Source of the DNA: Rhizobium lentis
Lineage (GTDB): Bacteria; Pseudomonadota; Alphaproteobacteria; Rhizobiales; Rhizobiaceae
DNA: 64,000 nucleotides
NCBI RefSeq assembly: GCF_017352135.1
Contig: NZ_CP071455.1
Coordinates: forward strand, 496,001-560,000
Direction: 5' to 3'
In this document: piece after piece, positions 1-8,747 of the stretch
Numbering within the stretch: position 1 is the stretch's first letter
Layout: each line of letters starts with the position of its first letter
Program-made: the position numbers and the translations under genes
The notes under the pieces: generated by a model
Seen by the model: only the letters and a program-made list of their open reading frames with translations
What the model was told of the DNA's origin: nothing
Database searches by the model: none

Positions 1-168
1 GGATCGGACACCCTTGGAAAAGTGCTGAGCGAAAGCCTGCTTATATTCGGCTGGGTTGCGAACTGGCGTCCGCTTGAAATCTTCCTTTATGATTGGTGGT
101 CTATCGCCCTCAAACGCCGCTTCTATCGGCGATTGGCGGCAGCCGACGTGAAAGTGGTCGCAGCATGA
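1..168 (+). CDS. 3' end of an unrecognised protein
   Basis: An open frame runs in from the window edge and stops at a TGA at 166-168, giving the last 55 residues of a plus-strand protein. The tail is rich in Trp and hydrophobics (FGWVANWRPLEIFLYDWW), followed by a basic stretch (KRRFYRRLAAADVKVV). This suggests a membrane-proximal C-terminus. I do not recognise the family. The gene converges on the sensor kinase that ends at 281. Confidence 0.6.
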   Translation, partial: GSDTLGKVLSESLLIFGWVANWRPLEIFLYDWWSIALKRRFYRRLAAADVKVVAA

Positions 169-280
169 TTGCCCAATCCGGCACGTCCCTTCGCGCGATC
201 AGCTTTGCCAGGGTTTCCCACACTACAGCCGACGTTTAGAGCCGAAGAAGTTTCAATAGCGACGCCGGCGACAGGCAATG

Positions 281-2200
281 TCAATCGAGGAGTTCTCGAA
301 GCCGGATCGCCAGCTCACGGGCGGTGTAAGGCTTCTTCAGCCAGCTCCCGGAAAGAGCCAGTTCCCGGCCTGCGATTGTCGGCTCCGCGTACCCCGACGT
401 GAATAAGATCTTCATCCCGGGGTTCCGCGTCCTCACTTCGTTGGCGAGCTCATCGCCAGTCATGCCGCGTGGCATGACGATATCAGTGAAGAGCAAGGCG
501 ATATCGTCATGTTCCTCCAGCCGCTCCAGTGCTTCCCCACCATTCGCAGCCTCGACGACCGTATAACCCGCGGCTACCAGACGCGAGACAGCGACGCGGC
601 GTACGCGCGGATCGTCCTCGACGACGAGGATTTTTTCGACGCCGCGCGGAATGCTCGGTTGAAGGCGCGCTTCCGCTCCCCCCTCGCCGGCATTCGCGGC
701 CGCCATGTGCGCGGCTGGAAGGAAAACGCGCACACTCGTACCTCGGTCGATCTCGCTGTAAAGCTGGATAAAACCGCCCGATTGCTTCGCGAAGCCATAG
801 ACCATGGAAAGGCCTAGCCCGGTCCCGGCGCCGACGCCCTTGGTGGTGAAGAAGGGTTCGAAGGCCCGCTGCTTGACCTCGGCCGTCATGCCGCCGCCGG
901 TGTCGGTGACCGAGATCAGCACGTAATCGCCCGTGCGCACCTCGGGATACATCTTGGCATAGTCGATATCGAGCTTGACACGCGAGATTTCAATCGAAAT
1001 CTGCCCGCCGCGGGGCATGGCGTCCCTGCCATTGAGCACGAGGTTCAAAAGCGCGTTTTGTAGTTGCGAGCTGTCGACAAGCGCTTTGTTGTCTACGCCC
1101 GTGATGATGGTACGGAACTCGATCGCCTCGCCTACAGTGCGCCGCAGCAGCTCGGAAAAGCCTGAAACCAGTTGGGCGACATCGACGAGCTTCGGGTTCA
1201 GCGGCTGCCGACGGCCAAAGGCCAGCAACTGAGCCGTGAGCTTTGCACCATCATCAGTTGCCTCCTGCGCCTCTCGCAAGAGCGGTCGCAGTTTTTCGTC
1301 CGTCAACTTATCCTCAATCATTTCAAGATTGCCGCTGATGACTGTCAGAAGATTGTTGAAGTCGTGCGCCAGCCCTCCGGTCAGCTGGCCGATCGCTTCC
1401 ATCTTCTGCGATTGGCGCAGTTCCTCATCGATCCTCTGACGGCTCGTCAGATCACGGATGAAACCGGTGAATATCTGCTTGCCATTAACAATGGCCTCGC
1501 CGACAGCCAATTCCATGGGAAAGACGGAGCCGTCCTTGCGCTGCCCGGTCACCACCCGGCCATAGCCGATGATGCGCCGGTCGCCGGTCGCCATGTAACG
1601 AGAGAGATAACCATCATGCGCGTCGCGATCAGGCTGCGGCATCAACATCTTGACGTTCCGGCCAAAGACTTCCTTGGAGGAATAGCCGAAAAGCCGCTCA
1701 GCTGCGGCGCTGAAAGAGGAGATGGTGCCAGTGTTGTCGATGACGATCATCGCCTCGGGAACGGTGTCGAGGATGGAACGCAAATGCGCCTCACGCCCCG
1801 CTAGGTCGTCCTGCACCCTCTTCATCTCGGTCACATCATTGTTGGTCTGGACGATCACACCCTTGGAAGAAGATGGATCGATACCAATCCAGCGAGTGGC
1901 GATGAAGAGGGTGCGCCCGTCCTTGTGACGATGCAGCACCTCGCCTTCCCAGGCGCCTTCCCTCCGCACTGCCTCCCGGATTTCTTCCACCGGCCGGGGA
2001 AAATGCGTTGCCAGAAGCTCATGTACGACCTTGCCGAGAGCCTCTTCCCGCGACCAGCCGTAAAGTGCTTCGCAGCCGCCGGTCCACCGGCTGATGACGC
2101 CATCGAAACCGTGAATGATGAGATTGGCTCCATCGAGCAGGCGGGCGAGTTCGACGAGCTGGGTTTCGATAGTGGAACTGTTCGTAATGTCGCCGTTCAT
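281..2200 (-). CDS. FixL-like PAS-PAS hybrid histidine kinase with C-terminal receiver
   Basis: This is a soluble hybrid sensor kinase of about 639 residues with no membrane segment. The order is PAS (about 25-130), a second PAS very like the FixL oxygen-sensing PAS (about 140-255), a HisKA H-box with the phosphoacceptor His near residue 279 (GGLAHDFNN), a HATPase with N-box and GTGLGLS box, and a receiver with Asp near 572 (TDIVMP). In the second PAS the haem-ligating His of FixL (motif SDPHIIG) is replaced by Arg (GDRRIIG), while the following GxGR and VTG residues are kept. Haem binding is therefore unlikely. Fused receivers usually act as phosphorelay or off-switch modules. No dedicated response regulator is adjacent; the neighbouring genes suggest a role in a low-oxygen or redox programme (inference). 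Confidence 0.9.
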   Translation of the reverse strand: MNGDITNSSTIETQLVELARLLDGANLIIHGFDGVISRWTGGCEALYGWSREEALGKVVHELLATHFPRPVEEIREAVRREGAWEGEVLHRHKDGRTLFIATRWIGIDPSSSKGVIVQTNNDVTEMKRVQDDLAGREAHLRSILDTVPEAMIVIDNTGTISSFSAAAERLFGYSSKEVFGRNVKMLMPQPDRDAHDGYLSRYMATGDRRIIGYGRVVTGQRKDGSVFPMELAVGEAIVNGKQIFTGFIRDLTSRQRIDEELRQSQKMEAIGQLTGGLAHDFNNLLTVISGNLEMIEDKLTDEKLRPLLREAQEATDDGAKLTAQLLAFGRRQPLNPKLVDVAQLVSGFSELLRRTVGEAIEFRTIITGVDNKALVDSSQLQNALLNLVLNGRDAMPRGGQISIEISRVKLDIDYAKMYPEVRTGDYVLISVTDTGGGMTAEVKQRAFEPFFTTKGVGAGTGLGLSMVYGFAKQSGGFIQLYSEIDRGTSVRVFLPAAHMAAANAGEGGAEARLQPSIPRGVEKILVVEDDPRVRRVAVSRLVAAGYTVVEAANGGEALERLEEHDDIALLFTDIVMPRGMTGDELANEVRTRNPGMKILFTSGYAEPTIAGRELALSGSWLKKPYTARELAIRLRELLD

Positions 2201-2316
2201 GGCACTTCTTCACCAAAAGAAAGATGGCGCGGCCTCGATCGTAAGATCATCCGACATTCGCCGCCATCAAGAATGCACCATCGTGCCGTATTTTGCGAGA
2301 CGGCGTCGGGTGTCGC

Positions 2317-3300
2317 TCAAGGCGTCAGAACGGCGGCCCCGGTCACCCGGCCAAGCCGGAGATCCGCAAGCGCTCTGTTGGCATCGACGAGCGAATAGAC
2401 AGTCGTATGAGTCCTGACCCCGGCCTTGCGAGCGACCGGAAAGAGTTCCTCCGCGTCGGCGCGCGTGAGATTAGCGACCGAAACGATGCTTCGCTCGCCC
2501 CAAATGAGGGCATAGGGCATCGCGGGAAGATCGCTCATATGGATGCCACCGCAGACGACCCTGCCCCCTTTCCGCACTGCCCTCAAAGCAGCCGGCACGA
2601 GCTCGCCGACAGGAGCGAAGATGATCGCCGCGTCGAGCAGGACTGGCGGACTTTCATCCGAGCCTCCCGCCCACGCGGCGCCGAGGTCGAGCGCGAAAAG
2701 CTGCGCCGCCTCGTCGCCCGGACGTGAAAAAGCATAGATTTCGCGCCCTTGCCAACGGCAGACCTGCGCGATGATGTGGGCCGCCGCACCGAAACCGTAT
2801 AACCCGATCCTGGAGCCGTCGCCGGCCTTCTTCAGTGAACGCCACCCTATGAGACCGGCACACAGCAACGGCGCAAGCGCTACCGGATCGGCCTGCGGAT
2901 CCAGCACAAAGGCGTAATCAGCATCGGCAACGACATGCATGGCAAAACCGCCATCACGCGTATAGCCGGTGAATTGCGGCTGATCGCAAAGGTTTTCCGC
3001 TTTGTTCCGGCAAAAGGAGCAGCAGCCGCAAGTATGACCAAGCCAGGGAACGCCGACCCTCTGTCCGACCCGCGATGACGGCACCCCCTCTCCCACCGCC
3101 TCGACGCGGCCGACGATCTCATGGCCGGGAATGAGCGGAAGTTTCGGCTCGGAAAGATCGCCGTCACAAACTTGAAGATCGGTCCTGCAAACGGCGCAAG
3201 CTTCCACTCTCAACATCAGTTGCCCGCTTAGCGGGACGGGATCGGGCCGATCGACCGGACGCAGAGGAGATCCGACCGCTTCGAGAACCATTGCTTTCAT
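2317..3300 (-). CDS. Zinc-dependent alcohol dehydrogenase family protein
   Basis: A medium-chain zinc alcohol dehydrogenase (327 residues) predicted to oxidise or reduce alcohols and aldehydes with NAD(P). Catalytic zinc ligands appear as CAVCRTD near residue 37 and GHE near 59. The structural-zinc lobe has four cysteines (TCGCCSFCRNKAENLC), and the Rossmann glycine motif is GLYGFGAAAH. Length and layout match the AdhA-like group often found in stress and fermentation gene sets. It is divergent from adhP, with about 215 bp between the two starts. Substrate cannot be read from sequence. Confidence 0.88.
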   Translation of the reverse strand: MKAMVLEAVGSPLRPVDRPDPVPLSGQLMLRVEACAVCRTDLQVCDGDLSEPKLPLIPGHEIVGRVEAVGEGVPSSRVGQRVGVPWLGHTCGCCSFCRNKAENLCDQPQFTGYTRDGGFAMHVVADADYAFVLDPQADPVALAPLLCAGLIGWRSLKKAGDGSRIGLYGFGAAAHIIAQVCRWQGREIYAFSRPGDEAAQLFALDLGAAWAGGSDESPPVLLDAAIIFAPVGELVPAALRAVRKGGRVVCGGIHMSDLPAMPYALIWGERSIVSVANLTRADAEELFPVARKAGVRTHTTVYSLVDANRALADLRLGRVTGAAVLTP

Positions 3301-3440
3301 CAGGCCTTCCTCCGAACGCCTCCTGCAGATGCGGCAGGTTACCCTCTTCTACCGGCGGGATGAAGCCAAGACTGCACCTGCATGGGCATCGGCGTCGATG
3401 CCGTAAAATTCAAGCGCGATCCGGTCAACGGAACTGCTCT

Positions 3441-3454
3441 TTGCGATGGATCAA
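3441..3454 (+). promoter_or_regulatory. Imperfect FNR/FixK-like half-palindrome upstream of adhP
   Basis: TTGCGATGGATCAA has a perfect right half (ATCAA) and a left half with two mismatches to TTGAY. It lies about 60 bp before the adhP start, in the adhA/adhP divergent region. It is weak alone and more credible because a perfect box occurs at 4780. Confidence 0.3.
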
Positions 3455-3516
3455 CGTGCGCGGCGTGCATCACCTGCATTATCCGCGCCGGACACCATCG
3501 TGAAGGGACGAAGATC

Positions 3517-4590
3517 ATGACGAGCAAGATGATGAAGGCGGCAGTGGTTCGGGAGTTCGGCAAGCCGCTCGCAATCGAATGCGTGCCGGTGCCTGTTCCG
3601 GGTCCAGGTGAAATCCTGGTGAAGGTCGTTGCCTGTGGAGTATGCCATACCGACCTGCACGCCGCCGAGGGCGATTGGCCGGTCACGCCGCTGCCGCCCT
3701 TCATTCCCGGTCACGAAGCGGCCGGGGTCGTTGCTGCTCTCGGTCCCGGCGTCACCGAATTCAAGGAAGGCGATGCCGTCGGCGTCGCCTGGCTGCACGA
3801 TGCCTGCCTGCGCTGCGAATATTGCGAAGCCGGTTGGGAAACCCTCTGCGAACACCAGCACAATACCGGCTACAGCTGCAATGGCGGCTTTGCCGAATAT
3901 GTCATTGCCTCGGCCGCTTTCGCCGCCCGCCTTCCCGCAGACGTCGACTTTGCCGAGATCGCGCCAATCCTCTGCGCCGGTGTCACGACCTATAAGGGGC
4001 TGAAGGAAACCGAAGCGCGGCCCGGCGAATGGGTGGCGATATCGGGCGTCGGCGGCCTCGGCCATGTTGCGATCCAATATGCCAAAGCGATGGGTCTCAA
4101 GGTGGTCGCTCTCGATGTCGCTGCCGCCAAGCTTGACCTTGCCCGCCAGGTCGGGGCCGATCTCGCGCTCAATGCCCGCGCCGAAGACACCGTCGAAAAG
4201 GTACTGAAGGCAACTGGCGGCGGTGCGCATGGCGTTCTCGTCACCGCCGTCTCGCCGCCCGCTTTCTCGCAGGCGCTCGGCATGGTGCGTCGCAAGGGCA
4301 CCGTCAGCCTCGTCGGCCTGCCGCCGGGCAACTTCCCGACACCGATCTTCGACGTCGTCCTGAAACGCATCACCGTACGCGGCTCGATCGTCGGCACGCG
4401 CCGCGACCTCGACGAAGCGCTGGCTTTCGCCATCGATGGCAAGGTTCGCGCCGAAATCTCCAAGGCGCCGCTCGACAACATCAACGATATATTTGCCGAT
4501 CTCAAAGCGGGAACGATCGAGGGCCGCACGGTGCTCGATATCGCAGGAGAGGCGAGCATCTTCGCAGCGCGGGACCAGTCCGCAGCATAG
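3517..4590 (+). CDS. adhP: Alcohol dehydrogenase AdhP
   Basis: Zinc-dependent, NAD-linked alcohol dehydrogenase of the AdhP type, interconverting ethanol-like alcohols and aldehydes. The catalytic zinc site is CGVCHTDLH plus GHE; the structural site is CLRCEYCEAGWETLC; the nucleotide motif is GVGGLGHVAIQYAK. The C-terminal half follows AdhP closely (VGLPPGNF, GSIVGTRRDL, GRTVLDI). The start at 3517 has a GAAGGGA ribosome-binding site just upstream and gives 357 residues, slightly longer than usual because of a short N-terminal lead and a C-terminal tail. An upstream in-frame ATG at 3382 would add 45 unrelated residues. It faces away from the other dehydrogenase and precedes the CBS-BON gene. 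Confidence 0.92.
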   Translation: MTSKMMKAAVVREFGKPLAIECVPVPVPGPGEILVKVVACGVCHTDLHAAEGDWPVTPLPPFIPGHEAAGVVAALGPGVTEFKEGDAVGVAWLHDACLRCEYCEAGWETLCEHQHNTGYSCNGGFAEYVIASAAFAARLPADVDFAEIAPILCAGVTTYKGLKETEARPGEWVAISGVGGLGHVAIQYAKAMGLKVVALDVAAAKLDLARQVGADLALNARAEDTVEKVLKATGGGAHGVLVTAVSPPAFSQALGMVRRKGTVSLVGLPPGNFPTPIFDVVLKRITVRGSIVGTRRDLDEALAFAIDGKVRAEISKAPLDNINDIFADLKAGTIEGRTVLDIAGEASIFAARDQSAA

Positions 4591-4779
4591 CTGGCGCGCT
4601 GCGCCTCTCCGCCGCGCCGGGAGGAGCGGCGGAGACACCTTCGCTTCGAAAACCAGAGCGCCTCGTCCCGGCCGATCCGGTACGTGGAGCAAGGCGCCCC
4701 CCGGCTGGGGCTGAGAGCGAAGCGCTGGGCCGAAAAGGAATTCAAAACGATCCGGCTGCGTTTCGAGTTCCTTCCATTG

Positions 4780-4793
4780 TTGACGTTGGTCAA
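4780..4793 (+). promoter_or_regulatory. Perfect FNR/FixK-type palindrome (anaerobox)
   Basis: TTGACGTTGGTCAA matches the TTGAY-N4-RTCAA consensus at every defined base. It lies 168 bp upstream of the CBS-BON start, so activation from an FNR-like protein centred near -41.5 would start a transcript with a leader of over 100 nt. This is the best direct sign that the local gene block responds to low oxygen. Confidence 0.65.
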
Positions 4794-4961
4794 AGCGTCC
4801 CGGCTTCATCGCCACTACCTTGTTCCCACTAGCCCAAAGTGTTGCTTGCCTGCTGCAAAGGCCGGCACCCAGCCATCGATTACGCCGGCAAAATGCCGGT
4901 CTGTTCAAGGTTCTCGCGCGTCACGTTTTGCCGAGAGGATGCGAAACATCAGGAGTCGAAA

Positions 4962-5684
4962 ATGCTCGTTCAAGACATCATGACATCGCCGGCGATCACT
5001 ACGACGACATCCTGTTCCGTCGCCGAAGCCGCCAAGCTGATGCTCGACAACAGGATCAGCGGTCTGCCGGTCGTCGATGCCAACGGAGCGCTGGTCGGCG
5101 TCGTCAGCGAAGGGGACTTCCTGCGCCGCAGCGAATTGAACACCGAACGTAAGCGGTCGTGGCTGCTCGAATGGCTGACGGGCTCCGGAAAGATCGCCGC
5201 CGAATATGTCCGAACCCATGGGCGGCGGATCGAGGAGGTGATGACCGCGGAGGTCAGCACGATCGCGCCGACCGCCTCCATTTCCGACGCCGTCAGATTG
5301 ATGGAACACCAGGATATCAAGCGTCTGCCCGTGGTGGAGAACGGCAGGCTCGTCGGTATCATCTCGCGCTCCGATCTCTTGCGGGCCTTGTCTCGGGCGC
5401 TACCGGCGGCGGCGCTTTCGGCCGGGGACGCTCAGATCCAGGCAGCAATCGAAGCGGAACTTGCAAAACAGAGCTGGAGCCGTAACGGCTTCATCCATTG
5501 CCACGTCGCCGGTGGCGTCGCCGAACTGACCGGAACGATCTTCGACGAACGCGAGCGCCTGGCCGCAAGGGTCGCGGTCGAGAACGTTGCAGGCGTGACG
5601 TCGGTCAGGGACCTGCTCGTCTGGGTCGATCCCTATTACGGCATCGCACTGCCGCCGCCGGATGCCGAGGCGAGACAGGCTTGA
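4962..5684 (+). CDS. CBS-CBS-BON domain protein
   Basis: A cytoplasmic protein of 240 residues: CBS repeat 1 at about 1-60 (VQDIMTSPAITT...GVVSEGDFLRR), an insert containing WLLEWLTGSGKIAAEY, CBS repeat 2 at about 90-150 (GIISRSDLLRAL), then a BON domain at about 160-230 (GGVAELTGTI...VENVAGVTSVRDLLVW). CBS pairs usually bind adenine nucleotides; BON is a small binding module often linked to membranes. The AGGAG at 4951 sets the start. This architecture is commonly found with stress proteins; its molecular job is unknown. It follows the perfect FNR/FixK box and precedes the small ORF and ABC half-exporter on the same strand. Confidence 0.88.
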   Translation: MLVQDIMTSPAITTTTSCSVAEAAKLMLDNRISGLPVVDANGALVGVVSEGDFLRRSELNTERKRSWLLEWLTGSGKIAAEYVRTHGRRIEEVMTAEVSTIAPTASISDAVRLMEHQDIKRLPVVENGRLVGIISRSDLLRALSRALPAAALSAGDAQIQAAIEAELAKQSWSRNGFIHCHVAGGVAELTGTIFDERERLAARVAVENVAGVTSVRDLLVWVDPYYGIALPPPDAEARQA

Positions 5685-5703
5685 AACGTCAGGGAGGCAA
5701 ATC

Positions 5704-5808
5704 ATGGAATGGCCAGCCGGCAGGAGCGCTCCAAAAGGTGGAAGCCCGTTCCCGTCGCTCGCAGCGGCGCCGGCCATTGTAAAGCACAAATACGAGGCCA
5801 TGACGTAA
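5704..5808 (+). CDS. Possible 34-residue small protein coupled to the ABC half-exporter
   Basis: An ATG seven bases after a strong GGGAGG ribosome-binding site opens a 34-codon frame starting MEWPAGRSAPKGG and stopping at TAA one base before the ATG of the next gene. The next gene has no good ribosome-binding site of its own, so translation of this ORF may couple it. The peptide resembles nothing I know. It could be a leader peptide or a remnant of a longer gene. Confidence 0.4.
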   Translation: MEWPAGRSAPKGGSPFPSLAAAPAIVKHKYEAMT

Positions 5809-5809
5809 A

Positions 5810-6784
5810 ATGCCGAAAAGCCTGTTCGGTTTCGTGTTTCTCGTCGGTCGCCATCACCAGATCGCGATCGCGGCCCTTTCCATCGTTCTCTTCCTCGCCG
5901 GCACCGCGCCGCTGGAAGTCCAGAGGCGCATCATCAATGCGGCCACAGACGGCGGCGCCTACCAGACCATCCTGTTTCTCGTCCTTGCCTATCTCGGCCT
6001 CGTCCTGCTGGAAGGGCTGACCAAACTGATGCTCAACATCTATCGTGGCTGGATCGGTGAGATCGCGGTGCGCTGGCTGCGCAAGTCGGCGCTGGCTGCC
6101 TCGGAGCGATCGGGGGAGGCTCCCTTCGATGCGCTTGCCGAAGGCGTGCAGCTCTCGATCATCATCGCCGAGGCCGAACCGGTCGGCGGTTTTGTCGGCA
6201 CCAGCATCTCGGAGCCGCTGCTGCAGGCCGGCATTCTTGTCGCAGTTGGCGGTTATATGATCTTCCTGCAGCCCCTTATGGCGCTGGCCGTCGCCGTCGT
6301 CTTCCTGCCGCAGATCGGTTTCGTGCCACTGATGCAAGCGGCGATCAACCGCAGGGTCGAAACCAAGATCACCGTTATGCGCCATGTCAGCCAGAGCATG
6401 GTCCAGCACGTCGCCACCAATGATGCGCTCGATGCTCAGGGCGATCGGATCGAGAGGCTCTTTGCGTTGAACATGAGCGTCTTCCGGATCAAGTTCACCA
6501 TGAACTTCATGATGAACCTGATGACACAGCTGGGCTATGCCGGCATCTTCGCGCTCGGCGGCTATTATGTCGTCACCGGCAAGACCGAAATCGGCACCGT
6601 CGTCGCCTTCATCTCCGGCCTCTCCAAGATCAGAGATCCGTGGGGAGAACTCATCGACTGGTACCGCGACCTGAAGGTGACGCAGGTCAAATATGCCATG
6701 ATCCGCGATGCAAGTGACGCTGCAAGATTGCAAGAGGACGAGATGGTCGAGGACACGGCAGCGGCTGACGCCATGGAGGCGTGA
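5810..6784 (+). CDS. ABC exporter transmembrane half without ATPase domain
   Basis: A 324-residue protein with the fold of a type-I ABC exporter transmembrane domain: about six membrane helices and long intracellular loops. Recognisable regions include IVLFLAGTAPLEVQRRIINAA near the N-terminus and ALGGYYVVTGKTEIGTVVAFISGLSKIRDPWGEL near the end. That is where exporters normally pass into the nucleotide-binding domain, but here the protein ends about 40 residues later with no Walker A or signature motif. It may need a separate ATPase or act as a non-transport membrane protein. It converges on the CoA-transferase gene with only 11 bp between the stops. Confidence 0.82.
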   Translation: MPKSLFGFVFLVGRHHQIAIAALSIVLFLAGTAPLEVQRRIINAATDGGAYQTILFLVLAYLGLVLLEGLTKLMLNIYRGWIGEIAVRWLRKSALAASERSGEAPFDALAEGVQLSIIIAEAEPVGGFVGTSISEPLLQAGILVAVGGYMIFLQPLMALAVAVVFLPQIGFVPLMQAAINRRVETKITVMRHVSQSMVQHVATNDALDAQGDRIERLFALNMSVFRIKFTMNFMMNLMTQLGYAGIFALGGYYVVTGKTEIGTVVAFISGLSKIRDPWGELIDWYRDLKVTQVKYAMIRDASDAARLQEDEMVEDTAAADAMEA

Positions 6785-6795
6785 AACGGGCGGCA

Positions 6796-8286
6796 CTACG
6801 GCAGCATCTTTCCTGTCCGGCGCAAGGCATCGTGCCAGCTGAGCGCCTCCTCCAGGAGATGAGGCGTGTGGCCGCCGCGCAGCAGCGCGCGCCGATAATA
6901 ATCTGCCAGCGTTTCACGATAGATCGGATGCACGCAGTTGGCGACGATCACCTCCGCCCGCTCCCGCGGGGCAAGGCCGCGAAGATCGGCGAGGCCGATT
7001 TCCGTCACCAGAATATCGACGTCGTGCTCGGTATGGTCGACATGGCTGACCATCGGAACGACGCGCGAGATTGTTCCGTTCTTGGCAAGCGACTTCGTGA
7101 CGAAGATCGACATGTGGGCGTTGCGGGCGAAATCGCCGGAGCCGCCGATGCCGTTCATCATTTGGGTGCCGCCGACATGGGTCGAGTTGACGTTGCCGTA
7201 AATGTCGAATTCCAGCGCGGTGTTGATGGCGATGATGCCCAGCCGGCGGATGACTTCGGGATGATTGCTGATCTCCTGCGGGCGCAAGATCAGCCGCCGC
7301 TTGTAATGTTCGATTTCCGAGAGCACACGCCGGTGTTTCTGCGTTGACAGCGTCATCGACGACCCTGAAGCGAAGCCAAGCTTGCCGGCATCCATCAGAT
7401 CGAACGTCGAATCCTGCAGCACCTCTGAATACATGGTCAGATCGTGGAACGGTGTCTCCGTGAAGCTCTGGAGCACTGCGTTGGCGATCGTTCCAATGCC
7501 CGCCTGGAGCGGCAGCAATTTCTCCGTCAGGCGGCCGCGCCGCACCTCATGCAACAGGAATTCCGTGAGATGCCAGGCGATAGCATCGGTTTCGGCATCC
7601 GATGCCTCCACCGCTGAATCGCTGTCGCTGCTCTGGGTGACGACGATCGCGGCGATCTTTTCCGGCGGGATCGGAATGAAGGGCACGCCGATGCGGCTGT
7701 CGGGCGCAACGATGGGGATCGCCTCCCGGCTCGGTCGCGCGGCCGGGATATAGATATCGTGGAGACCTTCCAGTGCTTCCGGCTGCGACAGGTTTATCTC
7801 GACGATCACCTTCGTTGCGAGGACGGCGAAACTTGCCGAATTGCCGACGGAGGTTGTCGGCACGATGCCGCCGCCCTCGGTAATCGCGGTCGCCTCGACG
7901 ACGGCCACATCCACCGGTGCAAGCTGGCCGCTGCGCAGGAATTCCACCGTCTCCGACAGATGCTGGTCGACGAACATCACATCGCCGGCATTGATCGCCC
8001 GGCGCAAGACGGGATCGGATTGGAACGGCATGCGGCGCCCGATGACATGAGCCTCGGTGAGCGTGCTGTCGAGATTGTGGCCGAGCGAGGCGCCGGTCAT
8101 CAGTGTGATCTTCAGCGGATCACGTCTTGCCCGTTCCGCCAGCGCCAGAGGCACGGCCTTGGCCTCGCCGGCTCTGGTGAATCCGCTCATGCCGACGGTC
8201 ATGCCGTCGGTGATCAGCCGCGCGGCCTCTGCGGCATCGACGATACGATCCCAAAGCCGAGTGTTCCGGAGCCGGTCCCTGAACAT
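6796..8286 (-). CDS. Acetyl-CoA hydrolase/transferase (succinate CoA-transferase type)
   Basis: A 496-residue class I CoA-transferase of the acetyl-CoA hydrolase family, which moves CoA between acetyl- or propionyl-CoA and acids such as succinate. Family marks include GMSGFTRAGEAKAVP near the N-terminus, the catalytic-Glu region ALEFDIYGNVNSTH, the glycine loop NGIGGSGDFARNA, and the C-terminal DLRGLAPRERAEVI. Length is normal for the family. It lies just after the broken uspA on the same strand, so the two were probably co-transcribed. With the two alcohol dehydrogenases it fits overflow or microoxic acetate metabolism (inference). Confidence 0.9.
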   Translation of the reverse strand: MFRDRLRNTRLWDRIVDAAEAARLITDGMTVGMSGFTRAGEAKAVPLALAERARRDPLKITLMTGASLGHNLDSTLTEAHVIGRRMPFQSDPVLRRAINAGDVMFVDQHLSETVEFLRSGQLAPVDVAVVEATAITEGGGIVPTTSVGNSASFAVLATKVIVEINLSQPEALEGLHDIYIPAARPSREAIPIVAPDSRIGVPFIPIPPEKIAAIVVTQSSDSDSAVEASDAETDAIAWHLTEFLLHEVRRGRLTEKLLPLQAGIGTIANAVLQSFTETPFHDLTMYSEVLQDSTFDLMDAGKLGFASGSSMTLSTQKHRRVLSEIEHYKRRLILRPQEISNHPEVIRRLGIIAINTALEFDIYGNVNSTHVGGTQMMNGIGGSGDFARNAHMSIFVTKSLAKNGTISRVVPMVSHVDHTEHDVDILVTEIGLADLRGLAPRERAEVIVANCVHPIYRETLADYYRRALLRGGHTPHLLEEALSWHDALRRTGKMLP

Positions 8287-8295
8287 CTCAACCGC

Positions 8296-8552
8296 CTAAT
8301 TCGATAAAAGCACTGGCAGCCTGACGCTGTTCAGCACAGCCTGTGTGGCACCGCCGAGCATAAGTTCTCGCAAGCGCGAATGGCCGAAGCCGCCCTTAAC
8401 GAGAGCGTCCGCCCGACTTCGAAAGCTTCGTTCTGCAGCCCCTTTACGCCGAGCCCGCCGCGGGCACGTACTTGGATCGCCTCGGCCATCACGCCATTCT
8501 TCGGCAGGTTTTCGATCAGGTATTCGCCTGTCTCGTCTTTCAGCATCGGCAT
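8296..8552 (-). pseudogene. Universal stress protein (UspA) remnant, truncated and frameshifted
   Basis: One frame encodes MLKDETGEYLIENLPKNG...FEVGRT and another continues with ADALVKGGFGHSRLRELMLGGATQAVLNSVRLPVLLS. The second piece is the classic UspA C-terminus, where the GGxGHSRxRE ATP-binding signature is still readable. The two meet near 8405-8425, where about ten codons plus one or two bases appear to be missing. The N-terminal two thirds of the family length is also absent. It is therefore a dead gene ending 10 bp before the CoA-transferase start. Confidence 0.8.
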
Positions 8553-8654
8553 AGGTGAGGAGCGGAAGGAAGAAGTGCCGTCTCATGGGTGTATTCCCGA
8601 AGGAAAGAATTGGGCTGTAATATTACCATTCTGACACCTGGTCAGAAATGCGCA

Positions 8655-8668
8655 TTGACCTGGCGCAA
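8655..8668 (-). promoter_or_regulatory. Possible degenerate FNR/FixK box upstream of the uspA remnant
   Basis: TTGACCTGGCGCAA has a perfect left half and two mismatches in the right half. It lies upstream of the uspA remnant and the CoA-transferase. It is a weak match and is listed because of the perfect box at 4780. Confidence 0.22.
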
Positions 8669-8747
8669 TAGCAGCTCTGATGTCTTGCTTGATCAGCGGA
8701 GGCGGTCAGGCTGGATCGGGAGAAGCGATGGCGCGAACAGTTCAGCC

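Noticed and set aside
3451..4908. Open frame of about 485 codons on the minus strand over adhP
   Set aside because: It is the antisense shadow of a GC-rich gene; it has no domain, no ribosome-binding site, and adhP is a clear gene.
5702..6796. Open frame of about 364 codons opposite the ABC half-exporter
   Set aside because: Very rich in Asp/His/Gln with no hydrophobic pattern or motif; antisense shadow.
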